Origin: Poriferisodalis sp965226645
GTDB lineage: Bacteria; Actinomycetota; Acidimicrobiia; Acidimicrobiales; Poriferisodalaceae
NCBI GenBank assembly: GCA_965226645.1
Contig: CBDDDL010000004.1
Span: 620,001 to 684,000, forward strand
Direction of reading: 5' to 3'
DNA length: 64,000 nucleotides
Within the stretch, counting starts at the first letter, position 1, and every line of letters begins with the position of its first letter. The notes beneath the pieces were generated by a model. That model saw only the letters and a program-made list of their open reading frames with translations. It was not told the DNA's origin and made no database searches. Both the position numbers and the translations under genes were made by a program. Shown piece after piece: positions 1-8,502 of this stretch.

Positions 1-16
1 GGGTTGTACCTCCGGT

Positions 17-679
17 ATGTCGTTCTCAATGTGCGGCGCGGCCGAATCAGCCGCGCGACTCCGGTGCGTAGTAACAACTATTGTCTTCAGAATCAGTGGA
101 TCCCGCATTGCTGCCCCAGCCCGCCGTGAGGAACGCGGCGAGGCGCTTGCCCTGCTGGTGGTGTGGCCTGCGCTGATCGTCGCGATCCTGGTGATGCTGG
201 TGCACGTGTTCATCGTGACGAACGCTCAGGCAGAGGCCGAGCTGGCGGCCTCGCAAGGACTGCGATCGGCATGGCGCGTCGCAGCGGACTCCGATTTCCT
301 GGATGACCCCACAAATCCAGGTCCCGATGACCTGTATGGGGCGCGGGAGCCTCATCCTGAGGTGCTCGCGATGGCCGACGCTGCTAAAGACGCTGTCGCG
401 CGCGCAGCCGCCACCGAGGGCGGCTGGCGCTGGTGGACGCCAGGAGTCGCCGAGCTCCACAGCGACTGGTGCTACGAGACGACTCCGCCGCGCCCGGCTG
501 GCGACGAGACCGGTTGGATGCGCGTCGTGGTGTCCGGCGAAGTGTTCGGCCCGCTGGCCTCGCTGTGGCCAAACCGCTGGGACAAGGTGTACACAGCGGC
601 CGAAGGTCCGGCAATACTTGTGCCCCCGGGACAGGCGGGGCCGAGCACCCGTCCTCCCGCCGAGTTGCCAGTCTGCTGA
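17..679 (+). CDS. TadE-like pilus assembly membrane protein
   Basis: A single strong hydrophobic helix (about residues 43-68, ALALLVVWPALIVAILVMLV) follows a basic stretch with the acidic pair EE. After it comes a polar, probably extracytoplasmic domain, the layout of TadE/TadG pilus accessory proteins. It lies beside the tad operon but on the opposite strand, converging on the small pilin gene with 27 bp between stops. The first 35 residues look unlike a normal leader, and the frame stays open to the left window edge. The true start may therefore lie outside the window or nearer the helix. The product assignment rests on architecture and context, not on a recognisable catalytic motif. Confidence 0.55.
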   Translation: MSFSMCGAAESAARLRCVVTTIVFRISGSRIAAPARREERGEALALLVVWPALIVAILVMLVHVFIVTNAQAEAELAASQGLRSAWRVAADSDFLDDPTNPGPDDLYGAREPHPEVLAMADAAKDAVARAAATEGGWRWWTPGVAELHSDWCYETTPPRPAGDETGWMRVVVSGEVFGPLASLWPNRWDKVYTAAEGPAILVPPGQAGPSTRPPAELPVC

Positions 680-706
680 GCGCCGACGACGAGTCACTGC
701 AGCCTC

Positions 707-1123
707 CTATTCGCCGAGGCCACGACGGGGCGTCACTTGGCACAAGGCGGGCTTGTCATCGGCGAGGTCCCCTGGCGTTGCGTTGGGATCCGCAGGCATC
801 ACCCAGACCGCCTGCTCCACTACGTCGGAGAACTGAACCGGGAGATCGTTCTGGCACAACGGCTCGAAGTCGGCGTCCGTGTATGGGGGTTGATCCGGGT
901 CCAGCTGGTACACGTCGAACACGGCCTGGGCTTCTGCGGCGATTGCCGCCGAGGCAATGTCGGCGTCGAGAACTCGAACGAGCGGGTCCACCGGCACCTC
1001 GGAGGCGGCGTCGAGTACTCGTTGAACAGTCAGTGCCGACGTTGCCGCGATGCCCGCAATCGCCGCCACGATCAGCAGCCACTCGAGAGTGATGAGACCT
1101 TCGTCTGTCTTGGCGCGTGTCAC
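707..1123 (-). CDS. small Flp/TadE-type pilin-like protein
   Basis: Starting at the GTG at 1123 gives a nine-residue leader ending in DEG, then LITLEWLLIVAAIAGIAA. This is a class III prepilin cleavage context: Gly before the cut, Glu at +5, then a hydrophobic helix. The rest (about 110 residues) is acidic and would be exported. The frame continues upstream to 1207, overlapping the end of tadC, but those residues do not resemble a leader, so the shorter start is preferred. It is the last gene of the minus-strand tad operon. The prepilin peptidase at 6503-6988 is the obvious processing enzyme. It could be a minor pseudopilin rather than the main Flp pilin, because Flp subunits are usually shorter. 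Confidence 0.6.
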   Translation of the reverse strand: MTRAKTDEGLITLEWLLIVAAIAGIAATSALTVQRVLDAASEVPVDPLVRVLDADIASAAIAAEAQAVFDVYQLDPDQPPYTDADFEPLCQNDLPVQFSDVVEQAVWVMPADPNATPGDLADDKPALCQVTPRRGLGE

Positions 1124-1181
1124 GTCCGCGGAACGGAGCAGGTCGGCTCTCCCTGTGCCGTCACATCCCGAGCCGCGCACC

Positions 1182-2006
1182 TCAGGGAAGACTGCCAACG
1201 GTGCCACCCCCTGTGAGCGAGGTGAAGGGCGGATAGATCAAGATCCCGGCCAGCGCCAGTGCCACTGCGGTCGCGGGCAGCACGATGATCTCGGCGCGGC
1301 GGGCCGCCTTTTCACGTTCTCGAGCGTTGGTGTCGCGCCACAGGGTGTCCGCTGCCACGAGGACCGCTTCGGAGATGCGGGTGCCTCGCTCGGCTGCGAG
1401 GCCGAGCGACGAGACCACCGGAGCGAGGCTGTGGATGCCATAGCGCTCGACGATGTCGATGAGGCCCTCCCACGCGGGCCGGCGATTCTGCTGCGCGCTG
1501 AGCAGGAAGCGATGCAGCAGCTGCCAGCTGTTGCGCTTTCCCATGCGGGCCGCGGCGAGCATCGATACGGCAGGATCGACACCGGCGGAGACTTGTTGCG
1601 CGACCAGTGCGATCCACATCCGGATCACCTGATCGATCTCGAGGCGGGCTTTCTTGGCGGTGTCCCGAACGCCGAGCATCGGCAAGAACCAGCCGCCTGC
1701 GCCGATGAGCACGATGAGCAGCACGGTCCCGATGGGTCCGCGTCCCGTCACCACACTGAGCACCGCTCCTGCGGCGAGCCCCGCGACCAGCCCGCCGAAT
1801 CGCTGCATCGCATACGACTCGGGCGTGATGCCAGCGAGGCGCAGATTCTGCTCTTCGCCTTCCTTGATGGTTGGCAGCAAGTCCCGAATGGTCTCGCCCG
1901 GGGACTGCGATGCGCTTCGACGTCGTGGCGGCCCGACGATTCCGATGGTGACCAGCACGATGCCCGCAAAGAAGACGGCCGCCGTCGCAAGGACGAGCCA
2001 GCTCAC
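1182..2006 (-). CDS. tadC: Tad secretion inner-membrane platform protein TadC
   Basis: A 274-residue type II secretion F-domain protein of the TadC kind. It has an N-terminal helix (SWLVLATAAVFFAGIVLVTIG), a paired helix near residues 80-115, a soluble helical domain with the GKRNSWQLLHRFLL region, and C-terminal helices (IIVLPATAVALALAGILIYPPF). The start is the GTG at 2006. It overlaps the tadB stop as GTGA, so translation is probably coupled; longer readings of this frame run antiparallel through tadB and look non-coding. With TadB it should form the inner-membrane platform driven by TadA. Confidence 0.85.
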   Translation of the reverse strand: MSWLVLATAAVFFAGIVLVTIGIVGPPRRRSASQSPGETIRDLLPTIKEGEEQNLRLAGITPESYAMQRFGGLVAGLAAGAVLSVVTGRGPIGTVLLIVLIGAGGWFLPMLGVRDTAKKARLEIDQVIRMWIALVAQQVSAGVDPAVSMLAAARMGKRNSWQLLHRFLLSAQQNRRPAWEGLIDIVERYGIHSLAPVVSSLGLAAERGTRISEAVLVAADTLWRDTNAREREKAARRAEIIVLPATAVALALAGILIYPPFTSLTGGGTVGSLP

Positions 2007-2911
2007 AACGGATCCTTGGCCCGGTTGCGTCGTCGGGGCGCCACCAGCACCGAGTTCTCCTCGCGGACCACCGAGTGGAACACCAAGAACCCCGTCGCCA
2101 TCAGCAGCAGCCCCGCGAGCCCGACGAACACCAGCTGGCCGGTGCCCTCTTGGTAGGGCTCGAAGTACGCCGGGTTGTTGCGGTACATGAGGGTGACGAC
2201 CCCGCCGGCGAGACCCAGCAGCGCAATGGTCTGCGTCCACAGCTGCACAACAGCTTCGGATTTGGAGCGATGCACGTCCACTACATCGCTGATGCGGCCG
2301 CACAGATCGAGCAGAGGATCGGCGATCGCGCCGCCCGATGCCGCAGCCATGCGCAGCCCGGCGGCGACCTCGGGCTCCCACACCGTTCCGGCGTCGGCCA
2401 GCTCCTCCAGCGCCACCTCCAAGCCTTGGAGTTCCGCGGTAGAAGCGGCACGCGCAATTTTCGGTGCGATCTGCGCCGGCGCATGATCGACGCTGCCCGT
2501 CAGCGACTCCGACAAACCGGACCCGGCACGGGCCAGCTCAGCAAGTTGGCGGCTCCACAGCGACCACGCCAGCGCCTCTCGGGTCTGACGCCGGCGCCGG
2601 GCCGGAGCAGCCATGAACGCCGGCAACAATGCGCCCATTCCGCCGAGCAGCAACAGCATGCCCAACAGCCCGGTAGCCGCCCAGCCGGCGAACCCGCCCC
2701 CAACGGCCGCGACGAGCTGCACCACCATGAGAGAGCTGAACCTTCGTTTCGGCGCTCCACGTCCGGACTCGGACCCTTCCCTCGGCTGAATCGGGGCGGG
2801 TTTCGGCGTCTGATCGTCCCGCCGCGTCTTCGTTCGGCTCAGTGATCCCGAGAACGCGACGAGAACGAGGCCGACCGCGACCAGACCGCCGAAGACAAGC
2901 GCTTGGACCAT
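2003..2911 (-). CDS. tadB: Tad secretion inner-membrane platform protein TadB
   Basis: A 302-residue TadB-like protein. An N-terminal helix (ALVFGGLVAVGLVLVAFSG) and a second helix pair around residues 65-100 precede a helical F-domain with the LARAGSGLSESL segment typical of GspF/TadB cytoplasmic repeats. Two C-terminal helices follow (ALLGLAGGVVTLMY; LVFVGLAGLLLMATGFLVF). It starts one base after the tadA stop and overlaps tadC by four bases, so the three genes are read as one unit. It should pair with TadC as the membrane platform of the pilus machine. Confidence 0.85.
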   Translation of the reverse strand: MVQALVFGGLVAVGLVLVAFSGSLSRTKTRRDDQTPKPAPIQPREGSESGRGAPKRRFSSLMVVQLVAAVGGGFAGWAATGLLGMLLLLGGMGALLPAFMAAPARRRRQTREALAWSLWSRQLAELARAGSGLSESLTGSVDHAPAQIAPKIARAASTAELQGLEVALEELADAGTVWEPEVAAGLRMAAASGGAIADPLLDLCGRISDVVDVHRSKSEAVVQLWTQTIALLGLAGGVVTLMYRNNPAYFEPYQEGTGQLVFVGLAGLLLMATGFLVFHSVVREENSVLVAPRRRNRAKDPL

Positions 2912-2912
2912 G

Positions 2913-4196
2913 TCAGACGTCTTCAGGCCAGTCGGACATGTCGAGTCCGCCTTCGACGACCCGTTCGATGACCTCCGGGTTGCGCGGCCGGCCGAACAGC
3001 GTCATCGGGCCGCCTCGCTGACGCCGGCCAAAAATGTCGTGCATCTCGAAACGGTCACCGTCAGAGCTGACAACCTCGGAGATGGTGTTCACGCCACGGA
3101 AGCCCGTGCGGGGATCGCCGCGCAGGTGCACGACGAGGTGGATCACCTCGGCGGCCTCCTGGATGAGCGCGGATTGCACCCCTGACCCGACGGCAGCGAG
3201 GCAGTAGCGGACGAGGCGGGCGAGCGCCTGGCGGGGCGACGACGCGTGGATCGTGGCCATCGAGCCGTCCGAACCCGTGCCGCAAGCAGACAGGAACGTC
3301 GCTGCCTCAGAGCCTCTGAGCTCCCCGACGATGACCCGGTCCGCGCCCGAACGCAGCGACCGCTTTGCCAGCTCGTCCATCGAGATCTCGCCGGAGCCGT
3401 CGCTGTTCGCTTCGCGCGTTTCCACAGAGAACGTCAGCGGATGCGACTCGTCGAGAAACAGCTCGAAGGTCTGCTCGAGCGTGCATACGATCTCAGACGG
3501 TCCGACTTCGGCCAGCAGCGCCCGCAGCAGCGTCGTCTTTCCCGAGCCCAACGCACCGCACACCAACACGTTCGACGGTGCCGGCGGACGCACCGCTGCT
3601 CGAAGGAAGTCCGCTGCCTGCCCCGACAGCGAACCGCCGGTGACGAGGTCCTCGAGCCTGATCGAACGCGCCCGGTGGCACCGAACAGTCAGAAATGGCG
3701 TGCCGCACACCGCCATCGCAGCAAAGACTCGCTCACCTGTTCGCAACCGCAGGTCCAGCAGCGGAGCGGACTGGTCGAATCGCCGACCGGTCTGGCCGTG
3801 AGTCGTCGCCAGGTGAGAGATGTAGCGGATCATGTCCTGTTCGTCCGCGAAGACCGGATCGTTGATGTGCTCCTGACGACCGCCCGTGAGCGCGAGCACC
3901 GCTCGGTTGGGTCCGAACACGTAGATGTTCTCGACGTCGTGGCGGCGCAGGAATCGTTCCATTGGGCCCGCGCCGAGCAGCGCCGAGAACTGGTCCCACA
4001 TCCAATCGAGGTCTTCGTCGGCGAGCATCTGTCCTGCGTCGTTCAGCGCCTGCGCTTCGTGGGCGCGTATCGCCGCTGATGCGAAGTCGTGGCACACCTC
4101 GGATTCGCTCTGCACGTCGGCCGGCGAGGTGAGGCGGAATTCCTGCACCTGCGGCAGCACGGAGTTCCAGATGTCTTCTCGCAATGCCATCGTCAC
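2913..4196 (-). CDS. tadA: Tad pilus assembly ATPase TadA/CpaF
   Basis: A 427-residue secretion ATPase of the CpaF/TadA family, which powers pilus subunit extrusion. The Walker A motif GALGSGKTTLL is at residues 214-224. The aspartate-box region follows (about 240-260), then the Walker B and arginine-finger area with RVIVGELRGSEAATFLSACGTGSDGSMATIHA, where the late histidine is the conserved His box. The N-terminal part (residues 1-200) is the usual helical regulatory domain with a DLRL stretch. The start ATG overlaps the stop of the TadZ-like gene by four bases, so coupling is likely. MALRED, two codons later, is an alternative start. Confidence 0.92.
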   Translation of the reverse strand: MTMALREDIWNSVLPQVQEFRLTSPADVQSESEVCHDFASAAIRAHEAQALNDAGQMLADEDLDWMWDQFSALLGAGPMERFLRRHDVENIYVFGPNRAVLALTGGRQEHINDPVFADEQDMIRYISHLATTHGQTGRRFDQSAPLLDLRLRTGERVFAAMAVCGTPFLTVRCHRARSIRLEDLVTGGSLSGQAADFLRAAVRPPAPSNVLVCGALGSGKTTLLRALLAEVGPSEIVCTLEQTFELFLDESHPLTFSVETREANSDGSGEISMDELAKRSLRSGADRVIVGELRGSEAATFLSACGTGSDGSMATIHASSPRQALARLVRYCLAAVGSGVQSALIQEAAEVIHLVVHLRGDPRTGFRGVNTISEVVSSDGDRFEMHDIFGRRQRGGPMTLFGRPRNPEVIERVVEGGLDMSDWPEDV

Positions 4197-5137
4197 ACGC
4201 TCCCCTGCGGGCTGAGCTCCGGAGTCCGGTCAGGGACCGTTGCAGATCCGATTGCGGACCCATTGACAGCTGCTTCCTCGAGCGAACCGTTCAGATCCGG
4301 AAGATGCGGGTCCAATCGTGATCCGTCTGTTTCCCCGGTGCCGCCGTGGGCGGCGTAGAGGGCCAACAGAGCCGAACTGCGCGCAGCGACCTCGTCGAGG
4401 ACGCCAGCGAAAGCACGCTCCCGGCGACCGCCTTGCGTCCGAAGCACCCTCTCGTCCTCGAGCAGAGGGAGCCTGCCGGCGACTCGGAATCCCGATTCAA
4501 GGTGAATCTCGTCTTCGCTGAGAGGACAGGCGCCTTCGAGGATCAAGAGACGGTGCGTACGTTCGAAACCCATCAATCCGGCCAGCTGGGACGACGTCCG
4601 CAAACGCCTGGCGTCATCGGTCGAGCGAATCGATGCCAGCACGACGACGACTTGGGCGTCATTCAGCAACGGTGTCAGGTGCTCATTTGCTGCGGCCAGC
4701 CTCGAGGAGAGGATGATGCTGCGCTCGCGATCGATCATCTTGATGTCACCCGAATGGTCTGCGAGCCATCTCGCCGCGAGCTTCCCGCCATCTGGGCTGA
4801 ACGGCGCGAAGAGCGCCCACAACGAACTGTCGGAGCCTTCGAGGCTGTAACAGTGGTCCGCGATCAGTCTCAACGTGAGCTGCTGGCGGGCAACGATCAG
4901 CGTCGGCATTCCGCGGGCGGCGGGCGAGAAGTCAGAGGCTTCGGCTGCACCGAGCCGCTCAGCGAGCCGAGACCCGGTGGTGTCGCCATCGATGAACAGG
5001 ACTCCGTCGCCGGCGGCGGCCCAGCGGCGTGCGAGCGCGAGGCCGACCGATCCCGGATCCAGCCGAGTTCGGCCGGCGCCGATCAGCGCTAGCACGCGAA
5101 CCGCCTCACGGCGCGCGCGAGCCGTCCCGGCCGACAA
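4193..5137 (-). CDS. TadZ/CpaE-like MinD-fold protein with degenerate P-loop
   Basis: Position in the operon (between CpaB-like and TadA) and the opening VLALIGAGRTRLDPGSVGLALARRWAAAGDGVLFIDGD match the MinD/ParA-fold localisation protein TadZ/CpaE. There, strand-loop-helix and a D-G-D after strand 2 are typical. The loop lacks the usual KGGVGKT lysines and reads GAGRTRLDPGSVG, so nucleotide binding may be weak or lost. The later VVVVLASIRSTDDARRL resembles the strand carrying the switch region. The last 60 residues are low-complexity and probably unstructured. The 5' end is 19 bp from the CpaB-like gene. The function is inferred from fold and context. Confidence 0.6.
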   Translation of the reverse strand: MSAGTARARREAVRVLALIGAGRTRLDPGSVGLALARRWAAAGDGVLFIDGDTTGSRLAERLGAAEASDFSPAARGMPTLIVARQQLTLRLIADHCYSLEGSDSSLWALFAPFSPDGGKLAARWLADHSGDIKMIDRERSIILSSRLAAANEHLTPLLNDAQVVVVLASIRSTDDARRLRTSSQLAGLMGFERTHRLLILEGACPLSEDEIHLESGFRVAGRLPLLEDERVLRTQGGRRERAFAGVLDEVAARSSALLALYAAHGGTGETDGSRLDPHLPDLNGSLEEAAVNGSAIGSATVPDRTPELSPQGSV

Positions 5138-5156
5138 TCCAGCAGGCGGAGGTGCA

Positions 5157-6287
5157 TCAGCGCTCGCCGATCAATTCGTCGATGGATCTTTGCCACGACG
5201 CACGCCATTCCGAGTTGAGGCGGCTTGTCATGTCCTCGATATCGGTGCCCTCCGGCACTGGCACGACCATCGGCGTCGCGCCGAGCTCTTCAGGCAATGA
5301 ACGCCAGTACAGCCATTCCTCGGGCTGGACGAACATCGTCATCTGCCCGGCGGAGAAGCCCTCCAGCTGAAGCGTGCTGATGACCGACCGGGGCATGCCG
5401 GGGTCGTTGCCGAGGGGCTCGAAACCCGGGTCGATCAACAGCACGAGCGCGTCCGGGTCGAACGCGGTCGGCACCAAGCTGGTGTCGAACACCACGACGA
5501 CCTCCAACTCGCCGGGCCCTGCCGTCGGCCGTTCGTTGGCGATCGCTTGCGCTATCTCGGTGTTGGCGGCGGCCCACTGCGCTGACCAGACCGTGTTCAA
5601 GCGCTCAGTGGTCTCCGCCGCATCGCCGCCCAAACCGATCGGAACCACCATCAGCACTCCGCCGATGTCGGCGAGCAGCTGCTCCCATTCAGCCCACTCC
5701 TCGGGCGGCAGGAACAAGCGCATCTGGCTGCCTTCGAAGTTTGTCAAAGCGAACTCGCGTACAACCCGACGCGGCCGGCCCGGATCGATCTCTGACGGTG
5801 CCAGTCCCGGATCGGCGAGCAGCACGAGATCGCGTTCTGTCACCCCGTCGGTTGCCAGGCTCAGGTCGAGCGGGACAATCACTTCCAGCTCGGGTCCGAC
5901 AGGGGCGGTCTCAGCGCCGATGACCATGTCATGGCGGACAAGAGCGTTCAGCGGGATCGGCTGGATGGCCACACGGCCTTCGAAATCGAACGGCGCTCCG
6001 AGTGTCCAAGGAACATGAGGGAGTGAGCCGATCACCACCAACGCGGACGTCAAGTCCTCCGCGCTCAGCGTCTCACCGACTTCGATGTCGCGGGCGGCAA
6101 CCGTCACTGCGATGCGTTCGTCGAATGCGTCCGACGTGAAGTAGAAGCCCAGCACGCTGCCGACCAACACCGCGACGCCCGCCAGAATGAACAGCAGACG
6201 CCGGGTCGATTGCGGGATCGAACGACGCGTGCGCTCAGCAGTTGCGGCTGTCGGAGCCTCTGGGACGTCGATTTGCGAGTCAGCCAA
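5157..6287 (-). CDS. CpaB/RcpC-like SAF-domain pilus protein with duplicated C-terminal domain
   Basis: A 376-residue protein with a short cytoplasmic tail, one membrane helix (LLFILAGVAVLVGSVLGFYF, about residues 30-50) and a SAF domain (VTVAARDIEVGETLSAEDL, about 62-80) as in CpaB/RcpC. The second half holds two similar units. One reads LVLLADPGLAPSEIDPG ... LFLPPEEWAEWEQLL, the other LVLLIDPGFEPLGNDPG ... MFVQPEEWLYWRSL, so this region arose by internal duplication. The start is TTG at 6287 with GGAG eight bases upstream, which decides it. CpaB proteins act in the periplasm or at the cell surface during Flp pilus assembly; the exact role here is inferred. Confidence 0.7.
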   Translation of the reverse strand: MADSQIDVPEAPTAATAERTRRSIPQSTRRLLFILAGVAVLVGSVLGFYFTSDAFDERIAVTVAARDIEVGETLSAEDLTSALVVIGSLPHVPWTLGAPFDFEGRVAIQPIPLNALVRHDMVIGAETAPVGPELEVIVPLDLSLATDGVTERDLVLLADPGLAPSEIDPGRPRRVVREFALTNFEGSQMRLFLPPEEWAEWEQLLADIGGVLMVVPIGLGGDAAETTERLNTVWSAQWAAANTEIAQAIANERPTAGPGELEVVVVFDTSLVPTAFDPDALVLLIDPGFEPLGNDPGMPRSVISTLQLEGFSAGQMTMFVQPEEWLYWRSLPEELGATPMVVPVPEGTDIEDMTSRLNSEWRASWQRSIDELIGER

Positions 6288-6502
6288 TTCACAACTCCAC
6301 TTGCACTAGACGTGGCTCAGACTTCTGCCTGCCCGGATCAATACGACCTGGGACGGTAAGAATACTCGCAACTATTATCGATGAGTCACCCTTGGGCCGG
6401 GGAGACTGCCCGCCGCTTGGCGAGGTGAGAGCTCACCGGTTGGACAGATCTTGCGATCAGCGGTTGAGCCCGCGGCCTGAGACAGCGACGCTGCGAGATG
6501 AA

Positions 6503-6988
6503 TCAGTTCACTGGCCCTTCGGCCCACAGCCGCCAACCGACAACGATCGCTGTCCCGACCACCAGGCCAGGTGCCCAACGCACGGTCGCGGAGCGTCCTG
6601 CTCGCCGCAGCACGACCAACGCGACCGGACACTCGGCAACAGCTCCGGCGAACAGTGCCCACCAGGCCCACTCCATCCCCCACCATCCGGCAAGGAAAGT
6701 GTTCACGATGATCAGACGGACATCGCCGTAACCGATGCGGCCGGGCCACACTCGATACACAACCTCAAAGAACAGGCCGACCGACGCAGCGCCGACGCCT
6801 GCCCAAAGGAGACGGCCGGGACTTCCCATCGCCACCGTCGCGACGCCGAGCAAGAGGGCGATCGCCGTTCCGGCTGACCAGACTGCACGACGAGGTATGA
6901 CCCCCCGGCGCATGTCGGTGATCGACACGTACACACCCAGCGTTACCCACACACCCAAGGCAGCGAAGATCGACGCTGGGGCCGTCAC
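6503..6988 (-). CDS. type IV/Tad prepilin peptidase (TadV/CpaA)
   Basis: A 161-residue polytopic protein of the short aspartic prepilin peptidase family. Both catalytic aspartates are visible. The first is in SITDMRRGVIPR after helix 1 (near residue 25). The second is in the GYGD motif (RIGYGDVRL, near residues 90-93). About five to six hydrophobic helices are present. It cleaves the leader of Flp-type prepilins, and the G|LITLE site in the small pilin gene of this operon is a fitting substrate. It is separated from the CpaB-like gene by 215 bp without a recognisable gene, so it may have its own promoter. Confidence 0.85.
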   Translation of the reverse strand: MTAPASIFAALGVWVTLGVYVSITDMRRGVIPRRAVWSAGTAIALLLGVATVAMGSPGRLLWAGVGAASVGLFFEVVYRVWPGRIGYGDVRLIIVNTFLAGWWGMEWAWWALFAGAVAECPVALVVLRRAGRSATVRWAPGLVVGTAIVVGWRLWAEGPVN

Positions 6989-7320
6989 CGTCGATCACCG
7001 AACTTATCGGCTCGCGTTGCAAGCCAGGCCACACCGAAACAGCGCCGTCTTGGAAACAGCCGAATTGAGGTCGTACGACCACCACGTGACCGTGACTCTT
7101 CAGCTTCTGCAACCGGGCGCAAGTGACCAACCGACATGAAGACGCGACAAGATAGTCATTGTTATCGTGTTCGACTCCAGCCTCGGCAGGCCCGAGAACC
7201 CCCCGGGCCTGCCAAGGCGCCCAGCCGACATCCAGAACTGAGACGGCCGCTCGACGCCAGGCCCCTGCGCCTGTCGGGCGATGCAAACCCGGCCGGCTAC
7301 CTGCGAGCCGGCAAAGCAAC
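6989..7320. other. intergenic stretch without recognised gene
   Basis: This 332-bp interval separates the prepilin peptidase start from the hydroxylase stop. Short open frames cross it in both directions, but none has a plausible start, composition or family resemblance. It probably holds the tad promoter near its left end. No hairpin terminator or RNA gene was recognised. Confidence 0.4.
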
Positions 7321-8313
7321 TTATTTGGTGTGCACGTGGATCGACAGCGGCACAAGTCTAAAACTGACGGAGGTTGTTGACAGTTGGCGGCGGCGTTCTT
7401 TGACCTGCTCGGTCGCTTCGTCGCTGCCGTCGTGCCAGGTGCCGAACCACTTGTCCATGGGCACCAGTGACGTGCCGTAGTTGCAGTCGAAGTACCGGTG
7501 GTGAAGCGTGTGGAAGCGGTCCCCGCCCGCGATGGTGCGCCCGCCTGCGATGACGTAACGGTCGAAGCCCGAGTGCGACGGCGCCGCTGAGAGCAGCAGG
7601 TAGGTGGCAGTCAGCGTCACGAGGTACGGATTGCCCGGGATCAGCAGGAACATGAGCGGCACTGAGAGATACAGCAGGTGCTCAACCGGGTGCATGGAAA
7701 CGCCGCTCCACGGACCGATGTTCACGTTGTGGTGATGAAGCGAATGTGCCATGCGGTACAGGCGCGGAGTGTGCAGCAGCCGGTGGATGGCGTAGAAGTG
7801 CAATGACGCCAGCGGGAACATGGCAAACGTCAGCACAACTGCATACGGGAGATTGCTGCGGGCAGGGATTGTCCAGATCAGGTCGTTGGCATACAGCCAC
7901 AGCATCAGCGACTCGTACAGCGCTGCGATAGAGCAGGCGCTCACCAGCGACCAGAACACGTTGTCGCGTGTCTGATGCCGGAAAAGGAACGGCCTCCGCC
8001 CGACTGACAGCCATCGCTCGTCGTACTTGTGCTGCGTCCCTTGGGAGCGCCGCATGTACAGCCACCAGTGCAAACCGCCGACGATGACGATCATGAGCCC
8101 GACGTTGCGCGCATACACCAGCGCGACCGCCCACGGGGCGGGCGCAGCGAAGCGGTCGAGCGATGGCGTCAGCCACGTCCACGCCGCAACGCCGACGACA
8201 ATCCACAGAAGGTGCTGCCACCAGAAGAACTTGGTGACGAGCCAGCGCGCCATGGCCAACGGTCGAGGCGGCCGCTCGTACAGCGGCGGGAGCGTGACTT
8301 CCCCGATCCCCAT
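7321..8313 (-). CDS. fatty acid hydroxylase / sterol desaturase family membrane di-iron enzyme
   Basis: A 330-residue integral membrane protein with the histidine clusters of the fatty acid hydroxylase superfamily: HRLLH and HSLHHHN near residues 195-215, then HSGFDRY and HTLHHRYFDCNYG near 265-295. These ligate a di-iron centre that oxygenates lipid or sterol chains. Several hydrophobic helices precede the clusters. The ATG at 8313 (MGIGEV) is chosen because residues upstream in the open frame are non-hydrophobic and reach into an IS end. It stands alone between the tad operon and an IS1380 element. The substrate cannot be told from sequence. Confidence 0.85.
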   Translation of the reverse strand: MGIGEVTLPPLYERPPRPLAMARWLVTKFFWWQHLLWIVVGVAAWTWLTPSLDRFAAPAPWAVALVYARNVGLMIVIVGGLHWWLYMRRSQGTQHKYDERWLSVGRRPFLFRHQTRDNVFWSLVSACSIAALYESLMLWLYANDLIWTIPARSNLPYAVVLTFAMFPLASLHFYAIHRLLHTPRLYRMAHSLHHHNVNIGPWSGVSMHPVEHLLYLSVPLMFLLIPGNPYLVTLTATYLLLSAAPSHSGFDRYVIAGGRTIAGGDRFHTLHHRYFDCNYGTSLVPMDKWFGTWHDGSDEATEQVKERRRQLSTTSVSFRLVPLSIHVHTK

Positions 8314-8502
8314 CGCGCCGAGCTTACGCCTGCATGCAGTGGTGTTCGGCAACTCCCAATGTCGGCCTTGCGCTGAATGTTGCGGCGCCATTTGCGCCCG
8401 AGATGCCGTCGACGTCGGAATCATGCGCACAGCTGCGCTCCGGTCGCACTCGTCGCGACATCCACGGCCGCTACGGCGTGGCGCGAGGGATCGCAATCTG
8501 AG

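Noticed and set aside
7165..7190. T-loop-like GTTCGACTCC near 7169, possible tRNA
   Set aside because: The flanking bases do not pair as a T-stem, and no acceptor, D or anticodon arm can be built.
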